DNA of 8,899 nucleotides from Erysipelotrichaceae bacterium (GTDB lineage: Bacteria > Bacillota_I > Bacilli_A > Erysipelotrichales > Erysipelotrichaceae), in NCBI GenBank assembly GCA_900770275.1, contig CAAGJS010000291.1, positions 1 through 8,899 of the forward strand, written 5' to 3'. The notes under the pieces were generated by a model, which saw nothing but the letters and a program-made list of their open reading frames with translations, did not search any database and had not been told where the DNA came from. This document shows, piece after piece, positions 1 through 6,609 of this stretch (position 1 is the first letter of the stretch; every line of letters begins with the position of its first letter). Both the position numbers and the translations under genes were made by a program.

Positions 1-107
1 GTTACGACCTGAGGAACATCAAGCGGATCCCCCGCATGAACTATTGCATCAGGAAGGGTAAACATCAGGGGAAATGCCTTAGTTGAAAACAATATTTCTC
101 TTAACAT
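1..107 (-). CDS. Possible N-terminal start of a minus-strand gene cut by the edge, unknown product
   Basis: On the minus strand an ATG at 107-105 is preceded by AGGATGGAG at a suitable distance. The frame then stays open for 35 codons to the window edge, starting MLREILFSTKAFPLMF. No domain is recognised. Codon use is more AT-rich than in the confident genes. It competes with the plus-strand reading of the same bases (3-86). It would lie 44 bases downstream of the small minus-strand frame at 152-241, so the two could be remnants or parts of one AT-rich minus-strand unit. Confidence 0.3.
   Translation of the reverse strand, partial: MLREILFSTKAFPLMFTLPDAIVHAGDPLDVPQVV
3..86 (+). CDS. Possible C-terminal end of a gene cut by the window edge, unknown product
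   Basis: This frame is open from the left edge to a TGA at 84-86 and encodes a very basic 27-residue tail containing RNIKRIPRMNYC and KGKHQGK. Third codon positions are mostly G or C at first, as in the confident genes of this window, and that is the main reason to consider it. A Lys/Arg-rich tail of this kind would suit a transposase or another nucleic-acid-binding protein, but no family can be recognised. The opposite strand is also open here and has a good ribosome site, so at most one of the two readings is real. Confidence 0.3.
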   Translation, partial: YDLRNIKRIPRMNYCIRKGKHQGKCLS

Positions 108-343
108 TGGTCTCCATCCTTTCAAATATTTATTCAATTATTCAATTACCATTAGCTTCCCTCCTCTTCGAGATCGCGGAACAGAGCGGTTTTGATAAGT
201 TCATTTAACCAAACATTCTTTACCGCTCCAATCTGAACCATCCTAATAATTTCTTTAGAAAAGAACCCCCTGGACCAACACCAAAACAGAATGGCAATTA
301 ATTATCCGCTTCAGCATCTCCCTGCCTTCCTGGAAAAACACAA
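108..343. other. AT-rich edge region without a confident gene
   Basis: Apart from the small frame noted at 152-241, this stretch holds no confident gene. Its base composition is visibly more AT-rich than the downstream genes. It contains short tandem ATTCAATTATTCAATTA-like sequence near 132-148, and no RNA gene or terminator was recognised. It looks like an intergenic or decayed segment upstream of the T-box promoter. Confidence 0.4.
152..241 (-). CDS. Possible small or truncated protein (29 aa), unknown
   Basis: The minus-strand frame from ATG 241-239 to TAA 154-152 gives a 29-residue peptide ending in FRDLEEEGS. The frame continues open upstream of the ATG for about 20 codons (IAILFWCW...KEIIR) to a stop near 303, without a convincing start. 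This is compatible with the tail of a decayed gene. The charged C-terminus overlaps an AGGAGGG motif that would serve a downstream start, but the nearest ATG there (MVIE-stop) is too short to be a gene. Nothing identifies a function, and it may not be coding. Confidence 0.2.
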   Translation of the reverse strand: MVQIGAVKNVWLNELIKTALFRDLEEEGS

Positions 344-372
344 TTGACAACCGAAACCTTGACGATTAATAT
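344..372 (+). promoter_or_regulatory. Sigma-A-type promoter for the T-box/brnQ transcript
   Basis: A consensus -35 TTGACA (344-349) is followed after exactly 17 bases by TAATAT (367-372), which matches the -10 consensus at four of six positions. The predicted start near 379 falls at the foot of T-box stem I, which supports the assignment. Confidence 0.65.
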
Positions 373-375
373 CAG

Positions 376-641
376 GTCAGAACGACGTTGATGAAGAAAG
401 TCCTGCAGCAAACAGTGCAAAGAGAGTCCGGCCAAGGTGAAATCGGATGACATGCGCAGCAGGGAAGTCACTTCAGAGTCTGCAGGCGAACGGCGACCAG
501 TAACCTGTCACGCACGGCTGCGTTATCGGCCTAAGGCTTGTCGGAGCCTGAAGAGAGGCATGGAAATTCCATGCAAATTGAGTGGTACCGCGGTGTATTC
601 ATAACATCGTCTCAATGCAGTCTGAGACGATGTTTTTCTTT
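376..641 (+). promoter_or_regulatory. T-box riboswitch (tRNA-sensing transcription attenuator), probably valine-specific
   Basis: This leader RNA should bind uncharged tRNA and let transcription continue into brnQ. Stem I is recognisable. A GATGA kink-turn-like motif (389-394) lies opposite AGAG (475-478). Lower helix GAAG/CTTC pairs 393-396 with 471-474, and upper helix CCTGC/GCAGG pairs 402-406 with 459-463. The distal part holds AGAGAG (421-426), stem TCCG/CGGA and GGTGA (436-440). The specifier-loop strand reads GAA-GTC-A, giving GUC (467-469, Val). A stem III hairpin lies at 558-574. The T-box core TGGTACCGCGG spans 583-593; its TGGT (583-586) fits a tRNA 3' end of ACCA. The antiterminator pairs ATTGAG (577-582) with CTCAAT (611-616), and GCGGTGT (590-596) with ACATCGT (604-610). 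It is mutually exclusive with the terminator at 604-637. The T-box identity is very secure; the specifier assignment less so. Confidence 0.93.
604..637 (+). terminator. T-box intrinsic terminator
   Basis: A perfect 11-bp stem pairs ACATCGTCTCA (604-614) with TGAGACGATGT (623-633), with an 8-base loop and then a T-run. The 5' arm is the same sequence used by the antiterminator, so the two forms exclude each other. The terminator should form when charged or no cognate tRNA is bound. Confidence 0.92.
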
Positions 642-651
642 TCTCAGACTG
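618..651 (+). repeat. 10-bp inverted repeat overlapping the 3' arm of the T-box terminator
   Basis: CAGTCTGAGA (618-627) is a perfect reverse complement of TCTCAGACTG (642-651). It could form a third hairpin in read-through RNA, using the terminator's loop and 3' arm. No T-run follows it, so it is not a second terminator. Its role is inferred only. Confidence 0.6.
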
Positions 652-685
652 AAAACAATTCGATTCAGAAAGGAAAGGAACAAAC

Positions 686-2011
686 ATGAAACACAGAATC
701 ACCCCGCGCGACACCCTGCTTGTAGGAATCACCCTCTTCTCCATGTTCTTTGGGTCCGGGAACCTAATTTTCCCGCCGTATCTTGGCTTTGAAGCGGGAA
801 CCGAAGTCTGGAAAGGCCTCGCCGGCATGTCCGTCACCGCCGTCCTCTTCCCGGTCCTTGGCATCATCGCCATCGCCCGGTCCAAGGACCTTCTCTCCCT
901 TGCCTCAAAGGCAGGCCACCGCTTCGCCATCATCTTTACCATTCTCGTATTTCTTGCGTTAGGACCCGGCCTTGCCATTCCGCGCAATGCCGCCGTCTCC
1001 TTTGAAATGGCCGTCGTTCCGTTCATGGGCGATATACCGCTCTGGGTACGGATTGCCTACTCCGCCGCCTTCTTTCTGATTGCCTTCCGCATGTCCGTTC
1101 ATCCTGAGCGTCTGACGGATACCCTTGGCAAGATTCTGGGACCGATTCTGATCGCCCTCATCATTATTCTTGTGTCGGGGTGCTTCAAAGACTACAGCAG
1201 CACTTACACACTTCCCACCGGCGGCTACGAAACCAATCCCCTCACCACCGGTTTCCTCGAAGGGTACAACACCATGGACACCCTGGCCGCCCTCAACTTC
1301 GGAAACATCGTCGTCCTTAACCTGCAGAACCGCGGCGTCAGCGAAAAGAAGGATCTTATCAAAGGCGCATGCGGAGCCGGGCTGATTGCCGGCCTCCTGC
1401 TGTTTATCATCTACGCAGCCATGGCCAATGTCGGAGCCATGAGCGGATCCCTCTTCTCTGAAGCTTCCAACGGAGCCGCCGTTCTTACCAACATCACATT
1501 CAGCCTATTCGGTACACCGGGGCTTCTCGTTCTCGGCACCGTATATATTCTCGCATGCCTTACCACGTGCATCGGTCTGCTGTGCAGCTGCGCCGAATTC
1601 TTTGCGGATCTTACCAAAATCTCCTATAAGAACTGGATCATTCTCTTTGCGGCCGCAAGCTTTGTCATGAGTATCGGCGGACTGGATCAGATCCTCAAGA
1701 TCAGTGTCCCGATCCTTGTCGCCCTCTATCCGATTGCCATCGTTCTTGTGATTCTTGGTCTCTTCAAGGACCAGATCGCATCCTTCCCGAAGATCTTTCC
1801 ATGGGCCATTGGCACAACAACCATCGTCGCCATCATCCTTGGCCTGCAGGCTGCAGGAATCAATATTCCATACATCACCAGCCTGCTCACATCCATTCCG
1901 CCTTCCGCCGATCTCTGCTGGATTCTGCCGGCAGCGATCGGTGCCCTCATCGGCATCCTTCACTCCCGCAGTACGCTTCCAAAAGCGCAGGCGGCGTCCC
2001 TGTCCGAATAA
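686..2011 (+). CDS. brnQ: BrnQ branched-chain amino-acid:cation symporter
   Basis: This is a 441-residue integral membrane carrier of the LIVCS family, which imports leucine, isoleucine and valine with Na+ or H+. The N-terminus has the family hallmark FFGSGNLIFPPYLG (about residues 21-34), followed by PRNAAVSFE in the central part. Hydrophobic segments occur along the whole chain, compatible with about 12 membrane spans. Length is normal for the family. The ATG is preceded by AGGAAAGGA (671-679) at good spacing. An upstream T-box with a GUC specifier controls it, so uncharged tRNA-Val should induce uptake, which agrees with the predicted substrate. It stands alone as a single-gene unit between the T-box and a terminator, and faces the minus-strand tetR gene convergently. 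Confidence 0.95.
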   Translation: MKHRITPRDTLLVGITLFSMFFGSGNLIFPPYLGFEAGTEVWKGLAGMSVTAVLFPVLGIIAIARSKDLLSLASKAGHRFAIIFTILVFLALGPGLAIPRNAAVSFEMAVVPFMGDIPLWVRIAYSAAFFLIAFRMSVHPERLTDTLGKILGPILIALIIILVSGCFKDYSSTYTLPTGGYETNPLTTGFLEGYNTMDTLAALNFGNIVVLNLQNRGVSEKKDLIKGACGAGLIAGLLLFIIYAAMANVGAMSGSLFSEASNGAAVLTNITFSLFGTPGLLVLGTVYILACLTTCIGLLCSCAEFFADLTKISYKNWIILFAAASFVMSIGGLDQILKISVPILVALYPIAIVLVILGLFKDQIASFPKIFPWAIGTTTIVAIILGLQAAGINIPYITSLLTSIPPSADLCWILPAAIGALIGILHSRSTLPKAQAASLSE

Positions 2012-2020
2012 GTCAATTCC

Positions 2021-2045
2021 ATGGAGCTGATGAAGCTCCATTTTT
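2021..2045 (+). terminator. Intrinsic terminator of brnQ
   Basis: The stem ATGGAGCT (2021-2028) / AGCTCCAT (2034-2041) has a 5-base loop and is followed by a T-run to 2045. It starts ten bases after the brnQ stop codon. Confidence 0.85.
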
Positions 2046-2057
2046 CATGCATGAAAA
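2042..2057. repeat. 16-bp perfect palindrome between convergent terminators
   Basis: TTTTCATGCATGAAAA is identical on both strands. It overlaps the T-run of the brnQ terminator. A related copy, CATACATGAAAAAA, lies 26 bases downstream (2072-2085). It may simply be AT-rich terminator-flanking sequence, or a protein-binding site. Confidence 0.6.
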
Positions 2058-2079
2058 TACATATACAAATGCATACATG

Positions 2080-2107
2080 AAAAAAGGAAGTACTATTTCG
2101 TACTTCC
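2080..2107 (-). terminator. Intrinsic terminator of the tetR transcript, overlapping its coding end
   Basis: On the minus strand a perfect 8-bp stem pairs GGAAGTAC (2107-2100) with GTACTTCC (2093-2086), with a 6-base loop, and six T follow (2085-2080). The tetR stop codon (2095-2093) straddles the loop and stem, so the last codons of the gene form the 5' arm of the terminator. Confidence 0.85.
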
Positions 2108-2671
2108 CGCATCCTGATTAACCAGGAAATCTTCCATGGAATTACTCAGAAGATCAATGATTCTTGTACGCATCTCTCGTACACCATCCGTCGTCTCACG
2201 CTGGAAGACGAACTCGTGGATGTTATAGGACAGCGCAACGGCATAATAGCCGGCCAGATATTTGTTCGAATACTTGTCCAGATGACCCGCGCGTCGATAC
2301 TTCTTGAAATAGGCTTCCAGTAACAGCGCCAGATTATCATGAACCATGCTTTCGAAGCTGTTCTGCCCCGTCACATTGTACGCAGCGCGGTAAAAATCCC
2401 GATTCTCCGCAACCGTCTTGAGCATACCTTCCACGATCTCTGTAATCTGTTCCTGCGAAATATTGGAGATATAGCTCTCACACAGGTCCGCATACACGAT
2501 CGCATTCAGGCAGTCATATTTATCTTCAAAATAATTGTAAAAGGTTGCACGGATGACACCGGTCTTATCACAGATCTGCTTGATCGTAATCTTTTCAAAC
2601 ACATTTTTCCGCATCAGATCACGCAGGTTTTCACAAAGAAAACTGCGCATCATCCCCTTGTGATTTTCCAT
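2093..2671 (-). CDS. TetR/AcrR-family transcriptional regulator
   Basis: This 192-residue protein has an N-terminal TetR-type DNA-binding domain. The segment KITIKQICDKTGVIRATFYN (about 27-46) is the helix-turn-helix, with recognition helix GVIRATFYNYF and the typical FxxKYDCL continuation. The rest is a helical ligand/dimer domain of the type found in DhaS-like TetR proteins; its ligand cannot be read from sequence. The ATG at 2671 lies six bases after the stop of the MntP-like gene, whose TGAGGG end supplies the ribosome site, so the two are co-transcribed. It probably regulates its own transcript and perhaps the efflux operon upstream. A repressor is the usual mode, but this is inference from the family. 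Confidence 0.88.
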   Translation of the reverse strand: MENHKGMMRSFLCENLRDLMRKNVFEKITIKQICDKTGVIRATFYNYFEDKYDCLNAIVYADLCESYISNISQEQITEIVEGMLKTVAENRDFYRAAYNVTGQNSFESMVHDNLALLLEAYFKKYRRAGHLDKYSNKYLAGYYAVALSYNIHEFVFQRETTDGVREMRTRIIDLLSNSMEDFLVNQDAGSTK

Positions 2672-2677
2672 TCGCCC

Positions 2678-3247
2678 TCACTTCAAGAACACGTACACGA
2701 CCACCAGATACAGCGCCAGACAGATCATCAGCGCACCGCCGCTCATACCGACGACTCTGGTATAAGCACTTCCCCGCGTATAGCCAATATACAGTGCAAC
2801 CACTATTGTAACAAACGATACCACAAATGCCAGGCACACACCTGTCACAAAGGAAATGCCAAAGAGCGAAAAGGCAACCGCAAGAAACAGAAGATCAATG
2901 CTCGAAAACAAAGCCAGATGGAAACACTGTTTCAGATCAAAGTTCTTGTCCAGATGTTCCTCCTGCTTCGTATAGTTCCATGCATGCATCATCAGGTACA
3001 TGCCGATCGCAAACAGAATCAGACAGCCAAGCTCCACTCGGAACTTCTGCCCCATATCACTTACAAACAGAAGCGAAAAACCATAGCCAAGCGCCACCGC
3101 TGCCGCACCCGTGCAGGCAAAGATCAGCGCATACAGAAGGCCGCGGCGCACCGTAAGATTGCGCACCGTAGCCCCCTTATTCATCATCAGCACGAACCCG
3201 TCCAATGACAGGCCGATAAAGAACAGCAATACCTGAAAGGTCCTCAT
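2678..3247 (-). CDS. MntP-like small integral membrane protein (putative manganese/cation exporter family)
   Basis: The 189-residue protein has about six hydrophobic segments. An N-terminal half contains GLSLDGFVLMMNKG (about 12-25) and a second half contains SSIDLLFLAVAFSLFG, the two-fold layout of the MntP/DUF204 family with an acidic residue in each half (LSxDxF and SIDxL). That supports cation export, but overall similarity to characterised MntP seems distant, so the substrate is uncertain. The ATG at 3247 was chosen over an upstream one at 3349 because GGGAG lies just before it and the longer start would run into the permease gene. It follows the permease by 79 bases and precedes tetR by 6. 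No yybP-ykoY manganese riboswitch was recognised in the gap. Confidence 0.72.
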   Translation of the reverse strand: MRTFQVLLFFIGLSLDGFVLMMNKGATVRNLTVRRGLLYALIFACTGAAAVALGYGFSLLFVSDMGQKFRVELGCLILFAIGMYLMMHAWNYTKQEEHLDKNFDLKQCFHLALFSSIDLLFLAVAFSLFGISFVTGVCLAFVVSFVTIVVALYIGYTRGSAYTRVVGMSGGALMICLALYLVVVYVFLK

Positions 3248-3263
3248 GTTATCTCCCAAAAAC

Positions 3264-3296
3264 TTAGAACATTGTAAAAGAAGCCCACGAGAACAT
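3264..3296 (-). promoter_or_regulatory. Possible weak promoter and AGAACAT direct repeats before the MntP-like gene
   Basis: On the minus strand TACAAT (3276-3271) resembles a -10 box, but no good -35 sits 17 bases upstream. Two copies of AGAACAT on the plus strand (3266-3272 and 3290-3296) bracket it. No terminator was found between the permease and this gene, so read-through from the efflux operon is equally likely. Confidence 0.25.
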
Positions 3297-3326
3297 GCGT
3301 ATACAAATCCCACAGAATGTTGAATT

Positions 3327-4619
3327 TTACTCGTAGCGAAGCGCATCAATCGGATTCATGGTCGCCGCCTTATTGGCCGGATACCACCCAAAGAACACAC
3401 CGATCGCCGTCGAGAACAGCGTCGATAACAGAATCGCGCCCGCATCCGGCGTCACCGCAAATCCAAGCATACCTGCACCGATCGCACCAAGAATCGTACC
3501 CAGAATGATTCCGATCAATCCGCCGATCAAGCAGATGATCACCGCCTCCGTAATAAACTGCATACGAATCTCCGTACTCGTCGCACCCAGCGCCTTCCGT
3601 GTGCCGATTTCACGCGTACGCTCCGTAATGCTTACGAGCATAATATTCATCACGCCGACGCCGCCGACAATCAGCGAAATTGCCGCAATTGCCGAAATTG
3701 CAAGCGTCACCTGGGACATAATCTTCGTCATCTCCGTCAACATATCTTCCAGCGACGAGGCCTGCACCGTATAGGTATCGTTGGTCGCATAGTAGCTTGC
3801 AAAAAACTGCTGACCTTGGCTCATGAACGACTTCGTATCCGTTCCGCTGGCCGCCTGCACAACAATGCTCGCATAGCCCTTCTTGTCACCACTCCAGCGC
3901 TTCAAAGAGGTAACCGGCACATAAAGCGTCGTCGTCACATCGCTCGTATCACTGTTTGTCGTCATATTCTCATAGGAATAGATGCCGACAATGTACATTT
4001 CACGCGTATAGCCCGAAATCTCGACATCGACCGTTTTACCGATTACATCTTCACTGCCGAACAGATTCTCCGCAAACACATCCGAAACAACACATACAGC
4101 CCGCTTATCCTCGAGATCCTGCGCATTAATGAAGCGGCCAGTATACATCTTTACCGACTCCATCGTCCCATAATCCGGGTTAACACCATAGATCATGACA
4201 TCCGTCTTGTTTCCGTGGTCTTTGATCGTCGCCGTTCCACCGTTTGCCGTTAGCTCAATACCCGCAATCGAATCCGAAAACTCCGTTTGAAATGCAGCGA
4301 TCATATCATCCGAAATCAGGTCCGACTCCTGCATATCATCCCGCAGAAACATGCGACCACTGTCATCATACGCAGCCGCAAACGGATCCTGTTCCAGACT
4401 GCCGTCCCCCTCACTTTTCTGACTCACCGAAAAGGTAATATTCGTAATTCCAAAGGAACTGAGCGAATCCGAAATCGAACCCTGCAGCGACGTACCGATC
4501 GTCATAATCGCAATCACACTGGCAATGCCGATGATAATGCCAAGCATCGTCAGAAAGCTGCGCATCTTCGACGCCTTCAAAGAAGCCAGCGCCATCGAAA
4601 CGTTGTCAAGCAGATTCAT
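3327..4619 (-). CDS. MacB/FtsX-type ABC transporter permease
   Basis: This 430-residue permease belongs to the MacB family. It has a first membrane span near residues 19-42 (KMRSFLTMLGIIIGIASVIA), then a large extracytoplasmic MacB core domain of about 260 residues. A C-terminal FtsX module follows, with three spans, the cytoplasmic coupling stretch ERTREIGTRKALGAT and the typical family ending NPIDALRYE. The ATG at 4619 was chosen because the protein then begins MNLLDNVSMALASLK, the usual start. It overlaps the ATPase stop by 14 bases and has AAAGGAAA upstream; the longer reading from 4694 adds 25 atypical residues. It works with the ATPase and membrane-fusion protein of the same operon. MacB-type systems use mechanotransmission to expel peptides, antibiotics or other amphiphiles from the outer face; the substrate here is unknown. 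Confidence 0.93.
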   Translation of the reverse strand: MNLLDNVSMALASLKASKMRSFLTMLGIIIGIASVIAIMTIGTSLQGSISDSLSSFGITNITFSVSQKSEGDGSLEQDPFAAAYDDSGRMFLRDDMQESDLISDDMIAAFQTEFSDSIAGIELTANGGTATIKDHGNKTDVMIYGVNPDYGTMESVKMYTGRFINAQDLEDKRAVCVVSDVFAENLFGSEDVIGKTVDVEISGYTREMYIVGIYSYENMTTNSDTSDVTTTLYVPVTSLKRWSGDKKGYASIVVQAASGTDTKSFMSQGQQFFASYYATNDTYTVQASSLEDMLTEMTKIMSQVTLAISAIAAISLIVGGVGVMNIMLVSITERTREIGTRKALGATSTEIRMQFITEAVIICLIGGLIGIILGTILGAIGAGMLGFAVTPDAGAILLSTLFSTAIGVFFGWYPANKAATMNPIDALRYE

Positions 4620-5325
4620 ATGCCCCGTTTCCTTTCTTTTCACCGATGATGCGGCCGTCCGCAATCTGAATGATCCGCTCACTTTCTTCCGCAAGACGCA
4701 TATTGTGCGTAATCAGTACGATCGTCACGCCCTGCTTCTGATGAAGCTCATGAAACAGATCCATCACTTCCCGCGACGTTGCCGAATCCAGAGCTCCCGT
4801 CGGCTCATCCGCCAGCAGAATCGAAGGATTGTTGGCCATGGCCCGTGCAATCGCGACCCGCTGCTTCTGACCGCCCGAAAGCTCATTGGGCATATGCTTC
4901 ATACGATCTTCCATGCCAACCAGCTTCAGCAATTCCTCCGCACGCTCCGTCCGCGTCTTACTGTCAACGCCCGCATACAGCATCGGCAGCTCCACATTCT
5001 TTAACGCATTCATACGCCCGATCAGGTTGTAGGTCTGAAACACAAAACCGATCTCCTGATTGCGAATGTGCGACGCCTCCTTGTCCTTCACATGGATCAT
5101 GTCCGTACCATTGAGGACATAGCTTCCGCTCGTCGGCTGATCAAGCGCACCAATGATATTCATCAGCGTCGACTTGCCCGAACCCGATTCGCCAACGATC
5201 GAAACAAATTCACCCTTGTAGATATCAAGGTCCATCCCGTGCAGAATTTCAAGCTCATTTGGCTGACCAATATAGTAGGTTTTGACGATCCTGCGCATCG
5301 TGATGACGGCTTCTGCCTGGCTCAT
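4606..5325 (-). CDS. MacB/LolD-type ABC transporter ATP-binding protein
   Basis: This 239-residue ATPase drives the partner permease. All motifs are intact: Walker A GESGSGKST (45-53), Q-loop Q97, signature LSGGQ (149-153), Walker B ILLADEP (169-175) with catalytic E174, D-loop ALD (178-180) and switch H207 in LITHN. The sequence and length match the MacB/LolD/YknY group of stand-alone ATPases. Its ATG overlaps the stop of the membrane-fusion gene by four bases (ATGA, 5325-5322), and its end overlaps the permease start, so the three are translationally coupled. Confidence 0.96.
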   Translation of the reverse strand: MSQAEAVITMRRIVKTYYIGQPNELEILHGMDLDIYKGEFVSIVGESGSGKSTLMNIIGALDQPTSGSYVLNGTDMIHVKDKEASHIRNQEIGFVFQTYNLIGRMNALKNVELPMLYAGVDSKTRTERAEELLKLVGMEDRMKHMPNELSGGQKQRVAIARAMANNPSILLADEPTGALDSATSREVMDLFHELHQKQGVTIVLITHNMRLAEESERIIQIADGRIIGEKKGNGAYESA

Positions 5326-6569
5326 TGTCCATCACCCTGCTGCCCTTCATCCCTACTGGGCGGCTCTCCTCCCTGCTGGCCGCCGTTGTCATTCATGGAA
5401 AAGGACATTCCGGAAGAATTCTCTGCCCCCGCCGTTTCTGTAACTTCTGCCTGGGACGCATCGGCACTGGCCCTGATGACGGTACCCTCCCCGATGCCAT
5501 TCCCCGAAACCACAATGTAATAGTCCGAAGAATCGCCCGTTGTCACAGTTGCAGGTGAAAAGGTCCCGTCACTTTGCTGCACATAAACGACCTGGTTGCC
5601 TGCATCATCCGTACCCACTGCATCAATCGGAACCAGAAGAACATCATTTTCTTCCGAAATGAGAATCGAAACCTTCGCATCCATACCGATCAAAAGCTGA
5701 TCCGTCGCATCATCCAGAGCACAGACAACTTCATATCCCTTTCCCGTCGAAACCGGAGACTTGGAAATGACCGTTGCCGCAAACGTCGTCCCTTCCACCA
5801 CGTCGCTTGTCACCTCTGCCTTCATGCCCACGGCAATCTTCATAATGTCATACTGATCAATCATCACCGAAATCTGCAGATGATTAATATCAGAAATAAC
5901 GGCAACCGTCCCATTGGTAATCCGCGCCCCGACCGTCGCATCCAGCTCCGTAATTGTTCCAGACGCCGTCGCCTTAATTGTGCAGTCAGCCAGCTGCTTC
6001 TGCAGATCACTGAGCGTATCATTATCAATCCCATTTGCCAGCGCATCATTGTAATCATCCAGCGCATCGAAATAAGCGCCGTTGGCACTGGCAAACTGAT
6101 GCGCCCAGCTCTTGTAAACATCGCTGTCCTGATCGACACTGTCATCCGGCTTCTGGCCCCAGACGTAGTTCTTCTCATCGAGCTTGTTCTGCACATCCTT
6201 GGCCATCTGCTCCAGCTTGTCACTGTTGGCCTTATTCTGCTTCGCGATGCTGTCCATGATGTCTGTCGTATCGAGCGTCGCAATCACATCACCTTCCTGC
6301 ACCGTATCACCGACTTCAACATTGACTGAAGCGACCGTATTGGTCGACGATGTTGAAACGGTCGTCGTCGACTGTGACTCAACCGACCCATTGGCAGTGA
6401 CCGTATCTTTCAGACTCGACTTCTGAATCGTATAGGTACGCACCGCCACCGGCTGGCTCGAAGCTGCCGCAGACTGATTGGAGCGATAAACAAAATAGAG
6501 CACCACCGCTGCCGCCACAACGACAATCCAGATCCAGTGCCTCTTTTTCTTCGGGGTATTTAAAGCCAT
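5322..6569 (-). CDS. HlyD/MacA-like membrane-fusion (periplasmic adaptor-type) protein
   Basis: This 415-residue protein is the extracytoplasmic partner of the MacB-like transporter, similar in layout to YknX-type Gram-positive proteins. After a basic start it has one membrane anchor (about 12-28). The first lipoyl-like half follows (about 62-103, VEVGDTVQEGDVIATLD), then a helical hairpin (about 105-195). The second lipoyl half (about 196-227) begins ATASGTITELDATVG. Beta-barrel and membrane-proximal domains follow to about residue 368. The tail (370-415) is low-complexity, rich in Gly, Gln, Asp and Glu, and probably disordered. The ATG at 6569 was preferred over 6590 because AGGAGAAAG precedes it at the right spacing. 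It is the first gene of the efflux operon. Confidence 0.92.
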   Translation of the reverse strand: MALNTPKKKRHWIWIVVVAAAVVLYFVYRSNQSAAASSQPVAVRTYTIQKSSLKDTVTANGSVESQSTTTVSTSSTNTVASVNVEVGDTVQEGDVIATLDTTDIMDSIAKQNKANSDKLEQMAKDVQNKLDEKNYVWGQKPDDSVDQDSDVYKSWAHQFASANGAYFDALDDYNDALANGIDNDTLSDLQKQLADCTIKATASGTITELDATVGARITNGTVAVISDINHLQISVMIDQYDIMKIAVGMKAEVTSDVVEGTTFAATVISKSPVSTGKGYEVVCALDDATDQLLIGMDAKVSILISEENDVLLVPIDAVGTDDAGNQVVYVQQSDGTFSPATVTTGDSSDYYIVVSGNGIGEGTVIRASADASQAEVTETAGAENSSGMSFSMNDNGGQQGGEPPSRDEGQQGDGQ

Positions 6570-6609
6570 CTTCTTTCTCCTAAAATACAATCACCAATTT
6601 TACTGGAAA

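Noticed and set aside
303..519. Minus-strand open frame under the T-box (ends GRQGDAEADN)
   Set aside because: It covers the complementary strand of the conserved T-box stem I. Its openness follows from that structured sequence, and no good start exists.
523..1026. Minus-strand open frame of 167 codons across the T-box and start of brnQ
   Set aside because: It is antisense to a secure riboswitch and a secure gene, its peptide is Arg/Met/Lys-rich without domain features, and it has no promoter or ribosome site.
2339..3208. Plus-strand open frame of 289 codons opposite tetR and the MntP-like gene
   Set aside because: It is His/Gln/Lys/Arg-rich with no domain, and it is the mirror of two genes with clear family motifs. 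It is a shadow frame caused by GC-biased codons.
3327..4694. Longer permease start at 4694
   Set aside because: It adds 25 atypical residues deep inside the ATPase gene. The internal start at 4619 gives the family N-terminus and a short coupled overlap.
5574..6329. Long plus-strand frame opposite the membrane-fusion gene
   Set aside because: It is antisense to a clear HlyD/MacA-like protein, with Arg/Ile/His-biased composition typical of a shadow frame.
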